Assembly (NCBI RefSeq): GCF_013116825.1
Contig: NZ_JABFNS010000069.1
Location: forward strand, 1 to 45,584
Source: Myxococcus xanthus
GTDB lineage: Bacteria > Myxococcota > Myxococcia > Myxococcales > Myxococcaceae
DNA length: 45,584 bases
Direction: 5' to 3'
Shown: positions 7,500 through 16,345 of the stretch, in pieces
Layout of the letters: each line of letters begins with the position of its first letter
Numbering within the stretch: the stretch's first letter is position 1
Translations under genes and position numbers: made by a program
The notes under the pieces: generated by a model
What the model was told of the DNA's origin: nothing
The model's input: only the letters and a program-made list of their open reading frames with translations
Databases searched by the model: none

Positions 7500-7904
7500 T
7501 CAGTCCCGCTTCAAGATGACGCCGTCATCGCTGATGGCATAGCTCGCGCCAGGGTCCATGACTTCGGGCCGCAGGCCACAGCGTTCCTGCTCCTTGGGCG
7601 TGAAGTGAACGAAGGTCATCTTCTCGCCCCGTTGGAGCCAGGCGTCATACGTCTCGATGCGATAGAGACACTGCGTCATGGCATCCGCGTTCTTGGGGGG
7701 CTTCGTTCCGGGAGGCAGGAAGTCCTCCATCGCGAGCTGGAGCGCCTTCAACTGAGTGCCATCCACGGTGGTCGAGGCTTCCTTCGTCCACTCCGGGAAC
7801 TGAATACCGGCGGAGACCTCGGGCGGAGCAACTGGAGTCTTGGACCGCAGGTGCATGCATCCACTCATGAGGCTCATGAGGATGATGAAGCCGACTGGTT
7901 TCAT
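7500..7904 (-). CDS. Small lipoprotein of unknown function
   Basis: A 134-residue protein from ATG 7904. The N-terminus MKPVGFIILMSLMSGCMHL has a lipoprotein signal with lipobox MSGC (Cys 16). The mature part (IQFPEWTKEASTTVDGTQLKALQLAMEDF, then CLYRIETYDAWLQRGEKMTFVHF, ending GASYAISDDGVILKRD) is globular with no recognised domain. The block resembles a small alpha/beta protein with two cysteines. It follows the JAMM-like lipoprotein gene by 49 bp on the same strand, so the two are probably co-transcribed. It ends 12 bp from the convergent phosphatase gene. Confidence 0.75.
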   Translation of the reverse strand: MKPVGFIILMSLMSGCMHLRSKTPVAPPEVSAGIQFPEWTKEASTTVDGTQLKALQLAMEDFLPPGTKPPKNADAMTQCLYRIETYDAWLQRGEKMTFVHFTPKEQERCGLRPEVMDPGASYAISDDGVILKRD

Positions 7905-7953
7905 CTACCTATCCTCCAGTTCGACTGCTGTCGATGCCAGCTTGAGTTTCGGC

Positions 7954-8538
7954 CTACTCGCCACGGATATCATCCGTGACTCGCTTCGTCGGATGAAACT
8001 CGCCATCCATCAGCCGGTACACAGTCCGCTCCTGAAAATCGTAAAGGTAGACCTCACAGAGCGGATTGAACATGACGCGAAAGTAGTACCGCTGTCGCTG
8101 CGCTTGCAGGTCTTCGTTGGAGAAGGTCGTCACCGATGGGTGACTGTGAAAATCGGCGTAGATGCTGATGTTGTAAGCGTCGGGGTCGCTCACCGCGCTC
8201 GGGACGGAACAGGACTTTCTTCCTCCCGGGAGCTGCACGGGGGAACTGATCGAAGACGGGTAGCTGGCGAAGAAAGCCGCTTCGAAATTCCGCTGATAGA
8301 TGAGGCCGCAGTACTCCTGTCCTTCTCGTCTGTTGCCAACCGTTGCCCCTGGCATCACCCGAATCGCCTCACACAGCCTGGGAGCCAACGTCGGCAGGTT
8401 GTCGAAGGGGCCCAGCATGGGGCCTGCGACGACGATGTGCCCGCCGGCGTCCCGCCAGTACTTCTGCGCCACGGTGCCAACACATCCGCTTTGAAGAAAC
8501 GCCACCAGCAACGCACAACGTAGCTTCAACGAAGCCAT
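7954..8538 (-). CDS. Lipoprotein with a JAMM/MPN-like metallopeptidase motif
   Basis: The product has 194 residues. The start ATG at 8538 is preceded by GGAGGAACAGCC; a longer frame upstream lacks an N-terminal signal. The lipobox is LQSGC (Cys 19). The mid-region EYCGLIYQRNFEAAFFASYP and the later DFHSHPSVTTFSNEDL give a JAMM-like core. His 131, His 133, Ser 140 and Asp 143 line up with the H-x-H-...-S-x2-D zinc site, though the spacing between second His and Ser is 6 residues rather than the canonical 7. RNPLCEVYLYDFQERTVYRL-like strands follow. It resembles DUF4329/JAB proteins found around secreted toxins. It may be a cell-envelope isopeptidase or an inactive relative. Confidence 0.7.
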   Translation of the reverse strand: MASLKLRCALLVAFLQSGCVGTVAQKYWRDAGGHIVVAGPMLGPFDNLPTLAPRLCEAIRVMPGATVGNRREGQEYCGLIYQRNFEAAFFASYPSSISSPVQLPGGRKSCSVPSAVSDPDAYNISIYADFHSHPSVTTFSNEDLQAQRQRYYFRVMFNPLCEVYLYDFQERTVYRLMDGEFHPTKRVTDDIRGE

Positions 8539-8638
8539 GGCTGTTCCTCCCCAGAGAAGGCTCTTCTCAGAGCCTCCATCCAAAGGGAGTTTGCCACACA
8601 CGAACGCTCAGCGCCTCGAAGGCAGCCCGCGGTGGAAC

Positions 8639-10036
8639 CTACGGCCCGCTGAAGAGCGTAAGGCCACGCGACAACCAGGCGCGAGCCTTGTCCTCCACGG
8701 CATATGTGAAGCCGTCGCGCGAGCCTCGGGCGTACACCTCCGGGTAGCCCGCCGGTGCGTCCGGCACTGCGTTCCCGAGCCACAGCGTCTGCACGGCGCC
8801 GCCCTCCTCGCTCACCTCCACGGAGGCCACGGGCGGAGACAGGCCCGCCTGCGCGTCCTGCCCCGCCGCGTAGAGGAGGCGTGAGGCCTCGAGCCGCTGA
8901 AGCCAGATGAGATGCGTCTCCACTTGTGACGCGTCGAACCGGAAGGACTCCGGCGGAGACTGCGGCTCACGCAGCACCCAGCCCTGCGCTTCCTTCACCA
9001 CCACCACCGTCGTGTCACCGGCCTGGATGCGCACCTGGTTCACCTTCTCCAACGCGAACCGCAGCAGGAGCAGGTCGCGGAAGTCCACCAGCCGCTTGCG
9101 CACCTGCGATGCCGCCACCGCGGACACCTCGTACACCCGCGCATCTCCCTCCAACTGGACGAAGACGGTGTCCTTGGACTCCGCCGCACGGCTCAGCCGC
9201 AGCACCACCGTCTTCCCATTCTTGAGGCGCGCCTCCACCGCGTCATGCGCCTGGGCGAGCGCGGCCTTCGCCTCCGTGGCGGCCTCCCCCGCGAGCACGT
9301 CCTGCGCCTCGACCTCCAACAAGTCCCGCACGACCTGTTCGACCACGTGCGAACTGAACCGGAAGCCCTCCGGCACCTGCGTCCCCTCCGCGAGCCGCCA
9401 GCCGCCGGGCGCGCCACTCGACGTCACCGTCACCGGCGCTTCGTCCCCGACTCGAAACACCAGCTGCGTGATGTCCCCGGGCGCCCCCCGCACCAGCCGC
9501 GCGTCACGCCAGTCCATGACGCGCCGACGCCACAACCAGCCCAACAACGTGGGATGCTCGAAGACGTCCGCGTTGGCCGCCTTGCGCACGTAGGTTCCGC
9601 CGTTCGACGCCCCATCCTTCCCGAGCACCAGCTCCAGCGGAGGGCGGCCCTCCTGGAGGATGCGGACCTTCAGCCCGCGCGCGTCATCCAGCCAGAACTC
9701 GTTCAGCCGGCCGGCCTCGCCGGTGACGAACTTCGCCCCGGCCACCCGGCTCAGGGACTCCAGCGCGCCCTTCACCATCGCCTCGTCCGCCAGGAAGCGG
9801 CTCTCCGGCGAGCCCGGGTCCGCGACCGTCCACCCACTACCGTCCCGCTGCAACGTGGCGCGGCGGACGCCCGAGAGCTCCAGCCCGGAGACTCGGGCCG
9901 GGTCGAAGCCCGACAGGTCCAACTGGCGTCCACCACCGCTGGCTTCCGGCTGCCCCGGCGGCTGCTCACCGGCGACGAACATGAACACGAGCAGCAGCAC
10001 GGCTGCGCCAACGACGATGACCAGCGCCTTCTTCAT
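8639..10036 (-). CDS. DUF4340 domain protein, membrane-anchored
   Basis: A 465-residue protein from ATG 10036, preceded by GAGGGAGAGCC. A single N-terminal helix (KKALVIVVGAAVLLLVFMFVAG) anchors a large extracytoplasmic region. The repeated layout is characteristic of DUF4340: SGLELSG followed by a WTVADPG-like module, then LVLGKDGASNGGTYVRKAANADVFEH and MDWRDARLVRGAPGDITQLVF, and the same strands again near ASVEVSEEGGAVQTLWLGNAVPDAPAGYPEVYARGSRDGFTYAVE. Family members usually sit beside GldG/GldA-type ABC transporter genes, but none is present here, so this copy is an orphan. The substrate is unknown. Confidence 0.85.
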   Translation of the reverse strand: MKKALVIVVGAAVLLLVFMFVAGEQPPGQPEASGGGRQLDLSGFDPARVSGLELSGVRRATLQRDGSGWTVADPGSPESRFLADEAMVKGALESLSRVAGAKFVTGEAGRLNEFWLDDARGLKVRILQEGRPPLELVLGKDGASNGGTYVRKAANADVFEHPTLLGWLWRRRVMDWRDARLVRGAPGDITQLVFRVGDEAPVTVTSSGAPGGWRLAEGTQVPEGFRFSSHVVEQVVRDLLEVEAQDVLAGEAATEAKAALAQAHDAVEARLKNGKTVVLRLSRAAESKDTVFVQLEGDARVYEVSAVAASQVRKRLVDFRDLLLLRFALEKVNQVRIQAGDTTVVVVKEAQGWVLREPQSPPESFRFDASQVETHLIWLQRLEASRLLYAAGQDAQAGLSPPVASVEVSEEGGAVQTLWLGNAVPDAPAGYPEVYARGSRDGFTYAVEDKARAWLSRGLTLFSGP

Positions 10037-10096
10037 GGCTCTCCCTCGGCTCCGGGCCCAGGGAGACCCCTTACTTCACCCCCGCACGTCTCGGCA

Positions 10097-10121
10097 TCCC
10101 CTCCGTGACTTTCGGAGGGGA
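10097..10121 (-). terminator. Hairpin after the AraC gene
   Basis: The perfect 9-bp stem TCCCCTCCG / CGGAGGGGA encloses a 7-nt loop and begins 4 bp beyond the AraC stop codon. It also lies upstream of the DUF4340 gene, separating the two units. There is no T-run. Confidence 0.6.
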
Positions 10122-10125
10122 CGGC

Positions 10126-11052
10126 TCATGGCCCCCCCGCCGTCGCCTTGCGCCGCCACGCGGCCGGCGTCACCCCGTGGACGCGGCGGAACTGGCGGAT
10201 GAAGTGCGTCACGTCCGCGTAGCCCACGCGCTCCGCGATGATGTCCACGCGCTCGTCCGTGCCACGCAGCCGGCGGCGTGCCTCCGCCATCCGGCACTCC
10301 AGAATCCACTCGCCCACCGTGCGGCCCGTCTCCTGCCGCACCACGCCCGCGACATGCGAGGAGGAGCGCCCCAGCGCCTTCGCCACCTGCGCGAGCGACA
10401 GCGGCTCCAGACAGTGCGTCTCGATGTACGTGAGCGCCTTGCGACTCAAGCCCAGGGACGGCGGCTCGCTCGCGCCCGTCTGGACCGTCATGCGCTCCAG
10501 CTCGATGAGGACCAGCCGCAGCAGCGAGCGCGCAGCTTCCTCGCCCCCCGGCTCGTTCCGCTCCACCTCCTTTGACAGCAGGCGCATCCACCGCGCCAGC
10601 CTCCGGCGCTGCGGCAGCGAGGGCCGCAGCACGGGGTGACAGCCCTTGCGCACCCGCAGCAACGGCCCCAGGCGGTTCGCGGCCCCACCGTCCTCCCCCA
10701 AGGCGTCCGGATGGAAGGCCACGCCCCACCCTTCCGCGTTCGAAGCGCCGGCCCCGTGCGCATCTCCGGGCGGAATCAGGTGGACGTCTCCCGCCCGGAC
10801 CACCAGGTCCCCCGCGTGCCGCATCTTCGACTCGCCTCGCGTCACCAGCATCACCACTGCGTAGGCGTGCACGGCGGTGGCGCACCCGCCCCGAGGGTGG
10901 ACCTGAAGGCGCCCCGCCCATATCGGCACCCGCCCTTTTTCGAAGTCCAGGCGCGACGACGAATCGGGCCCCCAGGACGGCTGTCGTGGCACGGGCGGCA
11001 TCGCCCCTTCGTAGCGAGCGAAGCCGGCGGGCTCAACCCCGAGCAGGTCCAT
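10126..11052 (-). CDS. AraC-family transcriptional regulator
   Basis: A 308-residue protein. Residues about 40-130 form a cupin-like sensor (VHAYAVVMLVTRGESKMRHAGDLVVRAGDVHLIPPGDAHG). The C-terminal 100 residues form two helix-turn-helix units: LSLAQVAKALGRSSSHVAGVVRQETGRTVGEWI and VDIIAERVGYADVTHFIRQFRRVHGVTPAAWRR, the latter being the AraC signature. The start used is ATG 11052, overlapping the upstream oxidoreductase by 20 bp. A shorter start at residue 18 follows AAGGGG but with only 2 bp of spacing. Coupling to the flavoprotein gene suggests it responds to the same signal. The effector is unknown. Confidence 0.92.
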   Translation of the reverse strand: MDLLGVEPAGFARYEGAMPPVPRQPSWGPDSSSRLDFEKGRVPIWAGRLQVHPRGGCATAVHAYAVVMLVTRGESKMRHAGDLVVRAGDVHLIPPGDAHGAGASNAEGWGVAFHPDALGEDGGAANRLGPLLRVRKGCHPVLRPSLPQRRRLARWMRLLSKEVERNEPGGEEAARSLLRLVLIELERMTVQTGASEPPSLGLSRKALTYIETHCLEPLSLAQVAKALGRSSSHVAGVVRQETGRTVGEWILECRMAEARRRLRGTDERVDIIAERVGYADVTHFIRQFRRVHGVTPAAWRRKATAGGP

Positions 11053-11962
11053 GCGCGGCGCCCGCCCGTTCCAGGTTCAGGTCATGGTTCAACATGCCCG
11101 CCGCCATCATCCCCGCGGACGCGGCCACGATGGCCGCCTGCGCCCGGGTTCCGAGGTCCCCCGCCGCGTAGATGCCCGGCACCGACGTCTCGCCCGGGCC
11201 CTTCAGCTTCACGAAGCCCTCCTCGTCCAGTTCGAGCCCCAGCCGCTGCACGAGCGGCGACTGCCGCTGGGGTGGACGGTCAAAGAGAATCTCCCGGGGC
11301 ACCCGGGTACCGTCCTCCAGCTCCACCGCCTCCAGCTTCTCCCCGGCCGCGATGAGGCCGCGAATACGCCGCGTCTCGAGCCGAACCCCTGCCTTCTCCA
11401 GCAGCGCACGCTTGTCGGCGGGGGCCTCGAAACCGTCCATGGCGAACACCACCAGGTCGCGGGTCCACCCCGTCAACATCACGGCGAAGTCGAGCGACAC
11501 CTCGTTCGTGGCCAGCACGCCCCAGGCCCGGTCCTGGATTTCCCAACCATGGCAGTACGGGCACTGGAAGATGGCCTTGCCCCACAAGTCGCTGTAACCG
11601 GGCAGCGCTCGCATCACGTCCACCATCCCCGTGGCCAGCAGCACCCGGCGGGCCTCCACCACGCCGCCCCCTTCGAGCGCCACGCGGAACACCGCCCCCG
11701 CGCGCTCGACGTCCAGCACCCGCGCCTCGCGCAGCTCCACGTCATAGGGGCGCATCTGCTCCCAGGCGACACGCCGGAACTCCCGGGGCGGGATGCCATC
11801 CCGCGTGAGGTAGGTATGCACCTCCTCTGCCGCCGCGTTCCGAGGCGTACCCGCGTCGCACACCAGGACCTTCTTGCGGCCACGCCCCAGCGCCAGCGCC
11901 GCGCTCAACCCTCCCGGGCCCCCACCCACCACCACCACGTCCTTCACGTCCTTGCGCTCCAT
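11033..11962 (-). CDS. Thioredoxin-reductase-like FAD-dependent oxidoreductase
   Basis: The preferred start is ATG 11962 (MERKDVKDVVVVGGG), preceded by GAGGACGGACGAC; an ATG at 11986 adds eight residues but has a poor ribosome site. The FAD-binding motif GGGPGG and the redox pair in QCPYCHGWE (Cys 134 and Cys 137) are clear, and the C-terminal FAD block is SVPGIYAAGDLGTRAQAAIVAASAGMMAA. The usual second GxGxxA dinucleotide motif is degenerate (WGVLATNEVSLDFAVML), so NAD(P)H use is uncertain. It resembles the dithiol oxidase/reductase branch that includes GliT-type enzymes. It is co-transcribed with the AraC gene and lies 11 bp after the small Tat-signal ORF. Confidence 0.9.
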   Translation of the reverse strand: MERKDVKDVVVVGGGPGGLSAALALGRGRKKVLVCDAGTPRNAAAEEVHTYLTRDGIPPREFRRVAWEQMRPYDVELREARVLDVERAGAVFRVALEGGGVVEARRVLLATGMVDVMRALPGYSDLWGKAIFQCPYCHGWEIQDRAWGVLATNEVSLDFAVMLTGWTRDLVVFAMDGFEAPADKRALLEKAGVRLETRRIRGLIAAGEKLEAVELEDGTRVPREILFDRPPQRQSPLVQRLGLELDEEGFVKLKGPGETSVPGIYAAGDLGTRAQAAIVAASAGMMAAGMLNHDLNLERAGAAHGPARG

Positions 11963-11973
11963 GTCGTCCGTCC

Positions 11974-12081
11974 TCATCGCGTCCATTGCGTGTCCGCAGC
12001 CCAGGGGCAGCGCGCACCGGCCAGTCCCAGCCCGGCGAGGGCCAGGGCCTCACGGCGCGTCCACGCCGCCCGGTTCGTCAT
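11974..12081 (-). CDS. Tiny ORF with a twin-arginine signal (possible remnant)
   Basis: An ATG at 12081 opens a 35-codon frame that reads MTNRAAWTRREALALAGLG, then LAGARCPWAADTQWTR, then TGA at 11976-11974. TRREALAL plus a hydrophobic AGLGLAG stretch is a good Tat signal, with an ARC sequence that could be a weak lipobox. Nothing large enough to be a mature protein follows. The stop sits inside the ribosome site of the oxidoreductase gene, in another frame. It may be a leader peptide, a truncated Tat protein, or the broken signal of an ancestrally longer gene. The upstream ribosome site is poor. Confidence 0.35.
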   Translation of the reverse strand: MTNRAAWTRREALALAGLGLAGARCPWAADTQWTR

Positions 12082-12287
12082 GGTGAAGTGCTAACCGGCG
12101 GCCCCCGGCCCCGGGAGGGCGCGGCTTCACGCCGAATCGGCGGATTCGCGCGTTCGCGGCGGCACTCCCTCGAGCGGCGCCCCGGCGGGTGGCCTGCCTG
12201 ACGCCAGGGTGTGGCTGGCGGGCCGCAGTCCGAGCCTCCAGGCCCTGGTACGCGCGTTGCTATCCCAGCCCTCAACAGGAGGACGTC

Positions 12288-13160
12288 ATGCGCTACGCCA
12301 TGGTGCTGGGAGTCACGCTGGCCTCGTTCGGGGCCGCCGCCGAGGAGCGGTGGACCGCGCCGTATCAAATTGAAGCGTTCTCCGGCCGCATCGCCCGCGT
12401 CGTCCTGGGCGAGCAGGCGCCGGAGGACGTGGCCACACGGCTCCAGGTCATGACGCTCGTCGGCACGCAGAGCATGGCGGTGGCGCGCTTCCAGCGGACG
12501 GAGTCCGTGTGCACGAGCGAAGAGGACGTGGACCTGCCGCCCGTCTGCCACACCGTGGGCGTCTACACCCAGGAGAAGGGGACGCCGGACATCGGTGAGT
12601 ACATCGTGGCCCTGGCGGGCACCGTCACCGGCACGGTGAGCATGCCCGCGCCCAAGACGGCGCGGGAGCGTCCGGTCCCGGGGCAGTGGCTCTCGGACGC
12701 GTTCGAGCGTCCCGTGGACGAAGGCGCCTCCCCCTTCACGCCCGCGGGCTTCCCAGCCCCTGGCTACCGGTGGAAGACCTCGCCCGAAGGGCATGTGACG
12801 CTGGAGTCCAGCCTCGATGGCCACAGCGACGACACACGCGTCCCGCTGGACTCGTGCACGCAGGAACGACAGGGCCCCTTCACTCGGCTGGAGTGCTTCC
12901 CGGGCGCGCCGCACATCTCGCCGGGCGACTCCCCTGGCGCATCCCTGCTCTACGTCGACCGGCGGCCGCTCGTCGTCAGCTTCGCGGACTACGGCGAGGC
13001 CAGCACGGAGCTCGTCGCCTCCCTGCGAGTCGGCGGAGACACGCAGTACCTGGTCCACGTGGGGCTCAAGGGGCAAGCCGTCACCGGGCTGCTCTTCCGC
13101 GAGGGGAACGCGTGGCGCCTCCTCCTGCGCCCCGCGGACTATCCCGTCATCGGGTGCTGA
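12288..13160 (+). CDS. Exported hypothetical protein
   Basis: A 290-residue protein with start ATG 12288, preceded by CAGGAGGACGTC. The signal peptide MRYAMVLGVTLASFGAAAEE is cleaved near residue 19. The mature chain is beta-rich with cysteine pairs (SVCTSEEDVDLPPVCHT; DSCTQERQGPFTRLEC) suggesting periplasmic disulfides. It ends LRPADYPVIGC. Residues 40-90 (VATRLQVMTLVGTQSMAVARF) could form a small barrel. I do not recognise the family. It stands divergent from the oxidoreductase operon and convergent with the small lipoprotein gene at 13173. Confidence 0.75.
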   Translation: MRYAMVLGVTLASFGAAAEERWTAPYQIEAFSGRIARVVLGEQAPEDVATRLQVMTLVGTQSMAVARFQRTESVCTSEEDVDLPPVCHTVGVYTQEKGTPDIGEYIVALAGTVTGTVSMPAPKTARERPVPGQWLSDAFERPVDEGASPFTPAGFPAPGYRWKTSPEGHVTLESSLDGHSDDTRVPLDSCTQERQGPFTRLECFPGAPHISPGDSPGASLLYVDRRPLVVSFADYGEASTELVASLRVGGDTQYLVHVGLKGQAVTGLLFREGNAWRLLLRPADYPVIGC

Positions 13161-13172
13161 CGCACGCGGCGA

Positions 13173-13451
13173 CTACCAGCGCCGCTCCGGCTCCATGGCC
13201 GCGGGCCTGCGATTATCGGTGGGCTCCAGCCCGCTCGCCGTGGAGCACCGGCACACCTCACAGCCGCGCTCGCGGTCCATGGTGCAGTTCACCCCGGTGA
13301 CGCACGTGAGGTTCCGGGACTCGGCGCAGCGCGTCTCGCCCCGCTTCTCCTCGCGCTCCGAACCGTGACGGCAGCCGGCCAGGGCCGCCGCTCCGACGGT
13401 CGCCAGCATCAGCCACCGCTGCCCACTGCTCCGCATCCACATCCGTGTCAT
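13173..13451 (-). CDS. Small cysteine-rich lipoprotein
   Basis: The product is 92 residues from ATG 13451, preceded by TTGAGGTGGGCG. A GTG at 13472, overlapping the exporter stop codon by four bases, is an alternative start giving 99 residues. The signal RWLMLATVGAAALAGC ends in lipobox LAGC. The short mature part has six cysteines in CAESRNLTCVTGVNCTMDRE and GCEVCRCST, a spacing that suggests disulfides or a metal site. It lies directly downstream of the RND exporter gene, so it is probably translated from the same message. Confidence 0.65.
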   Translation of the reverse strand: MTRMWMRSSGQRWLMLATVGAAALAGCRHGSEREEKRGETRCAESRNLTCVTGVNCTMDRERGCEVCRCSTASGLEPTDNRRPAAMEPERRW

Positions 13452-13468
13452 CGCCCACCTCAAGGCCC

Positions 13469-15949
13469 TCACGCCTCCGGCGCGGGCTGCTCGGTCTGCT
13501 CTTCCGAGGACGTGCTGTGCTTGCGGCGCCAGCGCTCCACCATCAGCAGCAGCGACGGGAAGCCCAGCAACACGATGACCAGGTTGATGCCGAAGCCCAG
13601 GTTGGCCAGGTCACCAATGGAGTTGAGGCCCGGATGCTTCGCCAGGATGAGCGCGACGAAGCCGATGGCGCTCGTCAGCAGGCCGCCCATGATGGCCCGG
13701 CCTGTCTCCGCGTACACGGAGACGAAGTCCGCGCCGCGCTCGCCCAACCGCTGCACCAGGTGCACCCCCGCGTCCACCGTGGTGCCCACCAGCACCGGCA
13801 GCACCATGATGTTGAGGTAGTTGAACTGCAGCCCCAGCAGCGACATCAGCCCCACCAGGCCGACGACGGACAGCAGCGTGGGCAACATGCAGATGAGCGC
13901 GGTGCGCAGCTTGCCCAGCGTCAGCCACATGGCCACCAGCACGCTCAGCACCGCCGCCGCGAGGATGCGCGGCCCCTCGCGCGACACCATGTCCAGGATG
14001 TCCGCCAGGATGAGCGCCTCACCCGCCGCCGACACCTGACTGCCGTCCGGCATCTGCAGGCCACGCACCTCCTTGGCGAACTTCCGCGTGCCCTCACCGT
14101 CCGACAGACTGACGCCACCGGCGTACACCAGCACCACGCCGCCCGTGCTGCCATCCAGGCTCTCGAACTGGTGCCGCACGCTGGTAGGTAGGGCCTCCTG
14201 GGTGAAGGGCTTCGCCTTCGCCATGTTCAGCGCGCGCACCAGCGTGTTGCGCGTGTCCTCGGGCAGCCGCTCCGGGTCCAGCTTCTCCAACTTCGCGGAG
14301 ATGGCCTGGAGGATGGCCTGCTTCTCGTCCTGCCGCTTGGGGACCAGGTCATCCAACGCGCCCACGAAGTCGATGGTGGAGTCCTTCCCCCGCGCCGCCT
14401 TGCGCGCCTCCAACTGGCGCACCACCTCGCGCTCCATCTCCTGCGAATCGGTGAGCACCACCACCGGCGTCTGCGAGTAGCCCAGGATGTCGTTCACCTT
14501 CTGGTCCAGCACCGCCGACGCCTGCTTGTAGTCCTCCAGCGTGCGCGAGTCGTAGTTGAACGAGATGCGGTACGCCTGTGACACCAGCGCCAGCACGCCC
14601 ACGCCCACCACGATGCCCACGCCCCGGTAGGAGCGCGGCAGCCAGCGAGCCAGCAGGCTCAGCGGCCCGGCCGTCCCCTCTTGCTGCACCCGCGGCGACC
14701 AGCCGAAGCGCGTGGCCAGCCCCAGCAGCGCGGGCAGCAGCAGCACGTAGGAGAAGATGCTCACCAACATGCCCACCGCGGCGATGATGCCGAACTCGCG
14801 GAACGCCCTGAACTCCGACATGGCCAGGCTGAGGAAGGTGAGCGCCGCCACCAGCGCCGCGATGAGCGCGGAGAACCCGGTGTGCCGGAAGGACTCATCC
14901 ACCGCCTCCTCGGAGTTCATCCCCTCCGAGCGCAGCGTCGTGTAGCGCCCCAACAGGTGGATGCCGTGCTCCACGCCCAGGCCGCCCAGCACCGCCGCGA
15001 GGAAGCCCGTCAGGAGATTGACCTGCCCGTAGGCCAGCCCCACGAAGCCGTACGTCCAGCCCAGGCCCGCCATCACCGGCGCCATGGTGAGGCCCACCGA
15101 CAACGCGCTGCGGAAGTGGAAGGCCAGGTACGCCAGCAGCAACACCATGGCCAGCGTGGACGCGCTCGCCAGGTCGCCAACGATGACGCGTTGCTGATCA
15201 ATCTTCTTCTTGAAGGTACCGGTGACGGCCGTCTTGAAGCCGGGCCCGTACTTCGACAGGTCCTGCTGCGCCAGGAAGTCCTCCACCTGGCCCACGACCT
15301 TCTTCGAGTAGTTCAGGTCCGCGGCGCTGCCCCGCGGCTTCGCCATCAGCACCACCATGCGCTCGGTGGGGTTGATGTAATAGAGGTCGCCCTGCCCGGA
15401 GAGGCGCTGGTTGGCGCGGCCGGTGTACTTCTGCTCGATGTCTGCGAAGTCCACTGACGGAGGGTCCTCCTCCACCAGCGAGACGAAGAGCGGATTGGCC
15501 TGCTGCTTCTCCCAGAGGATGCGCGCGTCGATGCGCTCCTGGATGGTCTCCAGGTCGTCGACGTCCACGTAGTAGAGCGAATGCTCGTCGAAGAAGGACC
15601 GGGGCCGCTGGTGGGAGACGTAGCGAATCTCCGACAGCGCCCCGAGCTTCGGCGCCATGTCGTCCGCGAAGCGCTTGAGCACCTCCGGATCCGCGCCCAT
15701 CCCCACCACCACCACGTTGCCCTGACCGCCGAAGCGCTTGCGCAGCTTCTCGATGTCCTGAACGCTGGGGAAGTTCTTCGGCAGCAGTCCCACGAAGTCC
15801 GCGTTGAGCGTCAGCGTCCTGGCGAAGTACGCGCCGAGCACGGTGAGCACCAGAGCCAGCAGCAGCGCCTGGAAGGGCTTCCGGTGGTTCCGCACCGCCA
15901 GGCGGCCCATGACGCCCTCGAACCGCTCCGACCAACGCTTCTCACTCAT
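13469..15949 (-). CDS. RND-superfamily exporter (MMPL/HpnN-like), copy A
   Basis: An 826-residue membrane protein. ATG 15949 (MSEKRWSERFEGVMGRLAVRN) is chosen because the paralogue aligns from there; a TTG at 16021 would add 24 unlikely residues. It has two RND halves: a first helix (PFQALLLALVLTVLGAYFA) and a large periplasmic loop with LNADFVGLLPKNFPSVQDIEKL. Five helices then carry GGLGVEHGIHLLGRY, followed by a second loop and a last set with NYLNIMVLPVLVGTTVDAGVH. The acidic VDAGVH and GVEHGIH boxes are the proton-relay type positions of COG1033-like exporters. Members move lipids or hydrophobic compounds; the substrate here is unknown. It is divergent from a close paralogue at 16346. 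Confidence 0.88.
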   Translation of the reverse strand: MSEKRWSERFEGVMGRLAVRNHRKPFQALLLALVLTVLGAYFARTLTLNADFVGLLPKNFPSVQDIEKLRKRFGGQGNVVVVGMGADPEVLKRFADDMAPKLGALSEIRYVSHQRPRSFFDEHSLYYVDVDDLETIQERIDARILWEKQQANPLFVSLVEEDPPSVDFADIEQKYTGRANQRLSGQGDLYYINPTERMVVLMAKPRGSAADLNYSKKVVGQVEDFLAQQDLSKYGPGFKTAVTGTFKKKIDQQRVIVGDLASASTLAMVLLLAYLAFHFRSALSVGLTMAPVMAGLGWTYGFVGLAYGQVNLLTGFLAAVLGGLGVEHGIHLLGRYTTLRSEGMNSEEAVDESFRHTGFSALIAALVAALTFLSLAMSEFRAFREFGIIAAVGMLVSIFSYVLLLPALLGLATRFGWSPRVQQEGTAGPLSLLARWLPRSYRGVGIVVGVGVLALVSQAYRISFNYDSRTLEDYKQASAVLDQKVNDILGYSQTPVVVLTDSQEMEREVVRQLEARKAARGKDSTIDFVGALDDLVPKRQDEKQAILQAISAKLEKLDPERLPEDTRNTLVRALNMAKAKPFTQEALPTSVRHQFESLDGSTGGVVLVYAGGVSLSDGEGTRKFAKEVRGLQMPDGSQVSAAGEALILADILDMVSREGPRILAAAVLSVLVAMWLTLGKLRTALICMLPTLLSVVGLVGLMSLLGLQFNYLNIMVLPVLVGTTVDAGVHLVQRLGERGADFVSVYAETGRAIMGGLLTSAIGFVALILAKHPGLNSIGDLANLGFGINLVIVLLGFPSLLLMVERWRRKHSTSSEEQTEQPAPEA

Positions 15950-16345
15950 GCTTGCGACACCTGCATCTGTTGACTGGCCGAATCGCCGGACACCTTGGGC
16001 ACGCGCTAACGGGAGAGTCAACGCGTTTATGCCGTGAGGCGGAAAGTAAGGCTGCGAATCACTTGCCTCATGTAACGCCCTCCTTGAGCGGATGCTCGCC
16101 TGCTTGTGACACTCGACACGCCGCCGCCCTGGAGGACGTGACGGGTTGGATGGCGCCCATCCGCGCTGTTGGCTGACCCTACCTGGTGGCCAGACAAGCG
16201 GACGTGGACGCCTGCATCACACCCCCACCATGGTCACGTTCCCCGGCGACACGGGCTCGCGCATGCGGGCACACGAGGGAGGGGAAGCCGCTCCGCCCTC
16301 CGCGCGACCGGGAGGTCCGGGGCCGCGGGTGGTGGCCGCGGGCCG
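15950..16345. other. Divergent intergenic region between the two RND exporter genes
   Basis: The 396 bp between the head-to-head exporter genes holds no convincing gene. The short frames in it (for example 16146-16349, forward) have low-complexity Pro/Arg/Gly products and no ribosome site. It presumably carries promoters for both exporters, the AT-richer part lying at about 16020-16075. No clear operator was seen. Confidence 0.4.
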
